64,000 bases of DNA from Anopheles merus. Lineage: Eukaryota > Arthropoda > Insecta > Diptera > Culicidae. The notes below the pieces were generated by a model, which was not told where the DNA came from, searched no databases, and saw only the letters and a program-made list of their open reading frames with translations. The translations under genes and the position numbers were made by a program. Within the stretch, counting starts at the first letter, position 1. Each line of letters starts with the position of its first letter. Below are positions 58,280-64,000 of this stretch, one piece after another. The stretch spans positions 17,233,141-17,297,140 of the forward strand of contig NC_054083.1 in NCBI RefSeq assembly GCF_017562075.2, written 5' to 3'.

Positions 58280-61200
58280 CTGTAGCAAGCAGAGAGAAGA
58301 AGTGAAGAGAAAAGAGTGCCATTAATAGATTGGTTTTGAGGGTATGTATAAAAAACGACATTAAAAAAAATCATCTTCGAGACAGACAGAGTAACTTTCC
58401 GTGGAGAATTGGTTGTTGGAAGTATGATATATTTCACAACGAGTTTGTTAGCTTAACTAACCTAAATACTGGTGGCTGCTACTCGTGATCGGGCTGCTCG
58501 TCCTTATTTTGCTCCTTATCGACAAACTGGGGCAAGCTGTGCAGAGCTTCGATTAGCCACTTGCCCGTCCCAACCGTTGGATCCAGCTGCTCCGAGGCAT
58601 ATATTCGGTAACCTTCCTTTAGGTGCCGCTCCTTTGCACCAAAGTGCAGTAGATATTTCAACAGCTCGATTTGCTTTTTAGTAGGTTTGCCACCGTAATT
58701 GTACTCTCCCACAAAAGCCACCGTTATGCTGCGGGAATTGTAACCTACGGCGGTAAAGACACGACAGGACGATTTAAATGCAGTGGAGAAATTCGTGGAT
58801 ATTCTGTCTGTGCTGTTTTGGATGTTTATTTTATTGTATTTTACCGGGAATGGTGGCACCAATTTTGTACCAATTTCGACCCTCGTAGATATGTCCATCT
58901 CCACCGATTAGAAAGTTGTACGTTATATCGTCATAGTTTTTGCCATCCATATGAAACTCCTGAATTAAGCGCACCCGCAAACGGCATGCAGCCTGAAACG
59001 AGCAATGCATGCCACGTGTTATGTTCGCTATATATGTACCTCATTATACTAAGGTTGATTGTGTTTGTGCCACATTTGGGTGGATTTGGTTATTTTTTGA
59101 AAGTAGACGAACAGCCATGGAAATTACGGCTCGTGAGCAGCATCGTTTATTGTCTTATAAATGCTTCATATATACGATATTATACGATTGTGCTGCTGCT
59201 CTCAATTCCTACGATAAATATTAATAAAAACCGAGTACACTACCTAACTATTTCCCATTACTTAACATAATTATAACAACTACTGTCTATGCACCCTTAA
59301 CCCCATTCCAGGGAACCGGCTACTATCGATTTTGATTGCTTATTTCTCTGATACTAGGAATCCTATTGACTTGAAGTTTGGAATAGGTGTGTAAACAGTT
59401 ATTGTTCTCTGATTTTTTTTAAAGAATTTTTTGAGTATAATAAATCTGATTTTTAGAATTATTTATCTGTTTAATTACTTATAAAAAATTTCTGATTGTT
59501 TTTTGCTAGACGTGTAGTATACAATTCTCAAAACTATAAGAGCCATTTTGTTGTGAAAATTGTGTAAAGTACAAAAAAAAGTTTTTTACGTTATTTTTTT
59601 GTCAAAAAAAATCCTGTCAACTTTGGAAAGCTATAACATAAAACGGTAGCGAGTTGAACCAATCTATGCACAGTTATAGAAACTACATTATTTTATTCAA
59701 TATTGCATTGATATTGGATTACGCATTCAAAAGTTATAAGCCTCCAACGTAGCTTCCAACCGAGCAGCCCGGTTGCCTGGAATAAGATTTTTTTTTGGTT
59801 GCCGGTGACAAGGTTAACGTGGTCAACGAGTTGTTCTTCATCTCAGAGGGTGCCGCTCAGTCTTACTCGATTCTGCATTCATCACTTTCGCTTCAATGGC
59901 ACATGCACCTACACTACGTACGTTCAATCACCAATGCGTATCATTATTACAAACGTTCACTAAAATGTGGCAAAAGCCTCAGGCGTTCCATTAGATATTT
60001 GCCCGGGCTGATGGTGCCCTTCAGCTGGCTGGCACCGCACAGCTTGTACTCCTTGGCAAGCCATCCGCCGTCGGTACCGTTGCGAAGCAGCAGTACCAAC
60101 TGTTCCATCTGCTGTTCGGTAGGTCGATCCCTAGTCTCGTAGTTACCGATGAATGCTATCCCGTAGCTGATCGTGTTGTAATCTGTGAAACACACATACA
60201 CACAGATATTGCGGGCATGATTTTGTAACTGTTTTCCTCATTCGGCCTTTGCGATTTTGGTAGTTACGTACTTTTGGTGTGGGCTCCAACTTTAAGCCAT
60301 CCGCGGCCCTCGTACACAAATTCGTCACCACCGATCAAAAAGTTGTAACCGATATCACCGTAGTAGGTGTGGTTTACGTGATACCTTTGAATTGATTGCA
60401 CTAGTGCTTTGCATGCTTGCTGCATGGGAGAGGTCAGAAGTGTTTTTTGGTTGTGGTGAAAAGATAGAAAGTTTTGTTAGATGTGGTAAATAGAACGCGA
60501 GTAATTGATGTACAGATGTTTTATTACGAATTTAGTGGAGCTTTTGATTGAATTGCCAATGAGAATTTCATGTGGAATAGTGTAATATGGCATGGCCATA
60601 GGTGCAGTGTGATGATGTAATGTATAAAACAATGGTAAGAAAGGTATGTTGTGGAATACGTAAGAGAATCTGCCTCATGGCAAGCGGTATGCAGCACAGT
60701 GAGGAAAGCTTCAGATGTCCGCTTAAGCAGGACACAGCTTAGTTACTATTCATTTTATGTGATGGTTCTGGTGGTGGTGCGATATAAAATACAAAGCACT
60801 TAACGTAACAGTATCAGAGATATGCACACACTTTCTTAAACGACACATAATTGACTGCGCGGAATACACTACAAAATAAATGTGTATGTTTTTCGACGGT
60901 AAGAGGTAACTGGCTTTGTATAAATGTGACTGGTATGGTATTGTACAATTTTGCGTGTGATTTTATTGAAAAAGTGCTATAAAACAGCAGAATAATAAAG
61001 TTTTTGGTCTACTCTGAAAAGCAGTGGTTAATGGGCGGCATAACAACACGATCGTATTAAATTCAATGCATCAAACACAAATTTAGTCTGCGCAAAATCC
61101 ATGGTTCTCAGCTGCGTCATCACTCAAGATCACTCGGCCAATATAAAACTGACCGTACGAAGAATATAACAAATCGTACAGTACATCTCTAGCTCGGGCT

Positions 61201-63755
61201 ACAGGTACAGTGTTTTGCATTGTTCGCTTAATTATAAACGATTTAGGCAAGGATGACACGAAACAATATTGATCAAATTTTTAAAGAAAAATGAAAAAAA
61301 AAAAATAAAATTAAAAGCTATTTGAATAAGCAAAGCAATATCACAGGGGTATTTTTTCTAATTTTATTCCATGCTTCTCATTTCCAGCAATTTATTAAAA
61401 CCTTTAATTATTTGATTTTTTTGCTTTAACTTATTTTTTCAAGCAGCTTTATTAGGGACGAAGGTGAAAATATTTTTCTAAATTTTATTTTTAATCTTTA
61501 TAAATGGTTTGGAATGGAATATGAATATAAATAAAGAGCAAAAAAACGATAAAAAAATAAAAATAAATGAAAATATTAAGAGCCGACGGTGGAAAAATGA
61601 TTAACGGCTATACAGCCTAATGTTGCAATGTATTAAAACCCTTCAAACTCTTGGATTTTTTTTAAAAATAATGTGCTCCTTATGTTGAATAATTTTGTTC
61701 CTATATTCCCATTACATATTGTATTTCGTAAAATACACAAGTAAAAGTAAACTTATATATGCTTACTCTTTTTTCAATAAAAAAAACATAGAGAATGGAT
61801 GATCAGCCAGATCTTCTACACTTTACTGGGTATTAGACAGAATATAATTCGGTAAATCACTGTTTCAGCATTTCAATGTTGCTGTTGTAAGATTGTCTAT
61901 TTATTTATCAATTGTTTTATGAGGATATAGACGTATCTTCAATAATTAAAAAAAATATATTTAGACCTAATAACTAAGAGTTTTTTCCAAAGTTAAAGCG
62001 TATATGCATATGCTTGATGTTTATATTTTATATTTATGTTTTGTGGCAAAGCTAATCCGGCTCCTTGCAAGGACCTTTTGTAAAAACGGACATATCTAGA
62101 CGCTACGACAAGAATTGACATCCTCTCAGTAATTGAAGGACTTGCACGACCTTAAATATTATAAATAAATGTTTTCCGTTAATTTCAAAATTGTTTCTTA
62201 AAACTAAAAATTCAAAGACAGTTATTTAAACACATTAAATCGAGAATAGTACATAAAAGAAAATTTACAAAAAAACACACACAAAGAAAACTGTCCATAC
62301 ATTGTGGTTATTGCAAAACAATAATTCGATCTTTTCCAAAATTCCACAATTAAGACACATCTATGTTATACATTTTTAGTTCTAAAGTCTTAAAAATGTA
62401 CTTAATAATTTATGAATGGCGCTTAAATAATAGCAAAGATGGGGTTGAATACAATGTTTGGCCATCAAAAAATAAACACCGACTGCGATAAAGCGAACGG
62501 TTTGATAATGCTATCATGTGAAAGTTTACACTGCACGGTGTCTTATCTTTGTCGTCTTGTTTAAAGCTTACCTGAGTAGTGCAACCTTCAGTGGCAGTGT
62601 GAGCAATGATGACGTTATTAACCGGCAGTTTTAGATCGGTCAATTCCTCTCTGGGCGGTTGAGCCAGCCATTCCGTTCTCGTCACTAACCGTAACGGTCT
62701 CGGATCTGGGAATAGATCATCTTCTATGGAAGAAACAACAAAAGGAAACCAAGTTCGGTTTTTTTTGTAATTACGTGTTGGGTAAGGGGCATAGTGAGAA
62801 TGATATCCAAGGAGGGTAGGATTGTATAAAAAAGTAAAAAGTCTAGTACAAAACATGTTTTTGTACCTATATTCTTGTCCTGCGGAATATTGGGACGATT
62901 GTCGTCGCCGTCGCCTACGGGGAGCCTAAATCTAGCTTTACCTGACGCGGTGAGAATCGATATGACCGCTACAATGGCACACAGGACAATCATCAGCGAT
63001 ACCATTACGATAAAGCTGAGCAAGGGTTTATCCTTTATGATTGTCTTAAGACTAGATTGCCAGGTGCGTGGCTCGGGTGGTTTGGTTGCGGAAGGTACTA
63101 CCGATAAAAAGAGGAAAGCAAGCATATCGAAAGCGTTAGAAATCACGCACCCATTTGCTTAATCTCACTGCACAGTACCTTTTTTAGTGGAATTAGTATC
63201 GTCGGTTTCGTTTTCCTGAACCTGATATCCCTGGTTGGTGGTCCCATTCTTACGATCCTGGTAGATGTTCTTTATAACAACTTGCCCCTTGATGTACGTT
63301 TTGTTGCCGAACGTAATGTCCGACGAGTTGTGGACCGCGATCGCCCCGATCGTGGATGCAGCCGGGCTTGGCCGTACCCCGGGAGCGATGGCTTCCACGG
63401 CAACTTTAACGTTCGCGTTCGGGAGCACGCGTGCCTCCCCCGGTGCCAGTGTACCCGGGATACGATCAATCGCCCGCTTGATAGAATCATCGTCACACTC
63501 GGTATCGCTACTACTGCTATCGAAGACACTCGAGTCGTCATCATCGCCACCGTTGTCTGTTCGTTTGATGGATGACGCCGAGATATTGGAAAGACTGCTG
63601 CCCTTAGCGCTATCTGACTTGCCGGTCCCGGTGCCCGAGTTGTTTAGGCCGGCGATCGTATCACCGCCGCTCGCCGACATCGACTGTGCCTTAGTGTGGT
63701 ATCCGGTGTTGACTGAGGTATCATTTTCTAGCTGTAGGTTCCTTGCCAGTGCCAT
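57782..63755 (-). CDS. PGRP-LC: Peptidoglycan recognition protein LC, whole gene
   Basis: Type II membrane receptor that senses bacterial peptidoglycan and starts Imd/NF-kB signalling. Three common exons (63755-63179, 63097-62867, 62723-62572) encode the cytoplasmic tail, the membrane segment and the first third of the PGRP domain. They can be spliced to any of three terminal exon pairs (60419-59947, 58992-58479, 58279-57782). Every combination keeps the frame, giving about 447, 457 or 464 residues, or 25 fewer with the internal donor at 62942. The first ATG in the open frame is at 63755; upstream GTG codons and a stop precede it. Three PGRP cassettes plus a 75-base optional segment fit what is known of Anopheles gambiae PGRP-LC. 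Confidence 0.93.
58479..58992 (-). CDS. PGRP-LC: PGRP-LC terminal cassette 2
   Basis: Exons 58992-58845 and 58744-58479, 137 residues. Core pieces are LIQEFHMDGKNYDDITYNFL, IGGDGHIYEGRNWYKIGATI and ITVAFVGEYNYGGKPTKKQ. The usual GAHT of the fold reads GATI here, and the later zinc-ligand region reads YASEQLDPTVGTG, so it has no amidase residues. It has a distinctive acidic C-terminal tail (DKEQNKDEQPDHE). The first exon has exactly the length (148) of cassette 1. Confidence 0.9.
59947..60419 (-). CDS. PGRP-LC: PGRP-LC terminal cassette 1 (nearest to common exons)
   Basis: Two exons, 60419-60272 and 60182-59947, coding 127 residues and a stop. The first has CKALVQSIQRYHVNHTYYGD and the PGRP core GYNFLIGGDEFVYEGRGWLK; the second has GIAFIGNYETRDRPTEQQME and ends HFSERL. 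At the positions of the later zinc ligands it has ASQ and ISPG in place of the His and Cys of amidase PGRPs, so it should bind but not cleave peptidoglycan. Numbering as LC1, LC2 or LC3 cannot be settled from sequence alone. Confidence 0.9.
60420..62571 (-). other. PGRP-LC: Large PGRP-LC intron
   Basis: 2152 bases, very AT-rich, with runs of A and T. I searched the minus strand for a fourth PGRP exon (YNFLIGGDG-like codons) and saw none. It probably contains the signals that decide which cassette is used. Confidence 0.6.
62572..63755 (-). CDS. PGRP-LC: PGRP-LC common exons 1-3
   Basis: Exon 1 (192 codons plus one base) is the cytoplasmic signalling tail, with an Asp/Ser-rich block at 69-91 and the conserved piece NSSDITFGNKTYIKGQVVI at about 143-161. 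That piece corresponds to the RHIM-like amyloid motif of fly PGRP-LC needed for signalling. Exon 2 has the membrane segment at about 218-241 (LLSFIVMVSLMIVLCAIVAV). Exon 3 (62723-62572) starts the extracellular PGRP domain (LVTRTEWLAQPP to IIAHTATEGCTTQ) and ends on a codon boundary, so each cassette joins in phase 0. The first zinc-ligand-equivalent His (IIAH) is present. Confidence 0.92.
62867..62941 (-). other. PGRP-LC: Optional 75-base segment of PGRP-LC exon 2
   Basis: Two 5' splice sites can end exon 2: GTAAAG at 62941-62936 and GTACAA at 62866-62861. Both leave the same phase. Using the outer one adds exactly 75 bases (25 residues) of stalk rich in Asp and Arg just outside the membrane. 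A splice form differing by a 75-base segment is, to my recollection, reported for Anopheles PGRP-LC. Confidence 0.75.
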
Positions 63756-63856
63756 CGTTCGGGTTTCGTTTACTGCTGCAACGGGCACTGTCACAGTCAC
63801 AGGGCTTGCAAGTATATCCGAAAACGTCCGTTTGTTTGTGTTTGTAATGTGGCTCT

Positions 63857-63883
63857 TTATCTCACGGAAGTGTTGAGAGACAT
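63857..63883 (-). promoter_or_regulatory. PGRP-LC: Short upstream ORF in PGRP-LC 5' UTR
   Basis: An ATG at 63883 opens an 8-codon frame (MSLNTSVR) that stops at 63857, about 100 bases before the main start. It lies in an exon whose acceptor is probably at 63912 (TTTTCAG/GG). Such a frame could lower translation of the receptor. Confidence 0.45.
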
Positions 63884-64000
63884 CTTAGCCTCGCAGTAGC
63901 TCCAGTATCTCCCTGAAAAGGGGGTGATATAAGGCGGTTAAAAATAGATTTGATTAGTCACTGTTAGAGTCTTAGTGCCTGTTCAAAAGCTGAATGCAGC

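Noticed and set aside
63756..63800. GTG-initiated longer start for PGRP-LC
   Set aside because: A cytoplasmic eukaryotic gene should start at ATG; the first in-frame ATG is at 63755, although near-cognate starts cannot be excluded.

Overview
The window looks like the genome of a dipteran insect, most likely an Anopheles mosquito. This is inferred from the gene content: small GT-AG introns, insect orthologues (bendless, fringe connection, SOSS-B, Rbx1, Coq4) and a PGRP-LC immune-receptor gene with three alternative PGRP cassettes. No bacterial features, CRISPR arrays or RNA genes were seen.

Layout. Positions 1-12348 and 18985-31313 are near-identical direct copies. Each carries two minus-strand chymotrypsin-fold serine protease genes (A and B) and, between them, one complete Ty3/gypsy LTR retrotransposon of CsRn1 type (about 6.1 kb) inserted in a small hAT-like MITE. 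A 100-N gap (12349-12448) ends the left copy. Between the copies lie a frame-broken, 5'-truncated gene (possibly Nup188, 12449-16016), a third damaged protease gene (C), a mariner-like MITE and a LINE scrap. A second LTR element of the gypsy clade occupies 31869-37755. Then come ben/Ubc13 (41208-41666, minus), a dense nest of MITEs (42.4-47.9 kb), an unidentified probably mitochondrial gene (48053-49444, plus), Coq4 (minus), the nucleotide-sugar transporter frc (minus), SOSS-B (minus) head-to-head with Rbx1 (plus), and PGRP-LC (57782-63755, minus).

How it works together. The right half holds compact housekeeping genes for ubiquitin signalling (Ubc13, Rbx1), DNA repair (SOSS-B, Ubc13), ubiquinone synthesis (Coq4) and sugar-nucleotide transport (frc). 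PGRP-LC is the membrane sensor of the Imd pathway. Its three common exons can be joined to any of three terminal exon pairs, and an alternative 5' splice site adds or removes 25 residues. Ubc13 is known in flies to act in Imd signalling, so receptor and signalling enzyme lie about 16 kb apart, probably by coincidence.

Cautions. Almost every coding break in the left half is a one-base indel, often in a homopolymer, and protease gene A is broken at different places in its two copies. This points to sequence or assembly error, and possibly to an artefactual duplication, rather than real gene decay. The most biologically novel-looking item is the LTR element, whose Gag and Pol lie in one frame separated by a single UGA in a leaky UGA-C context.
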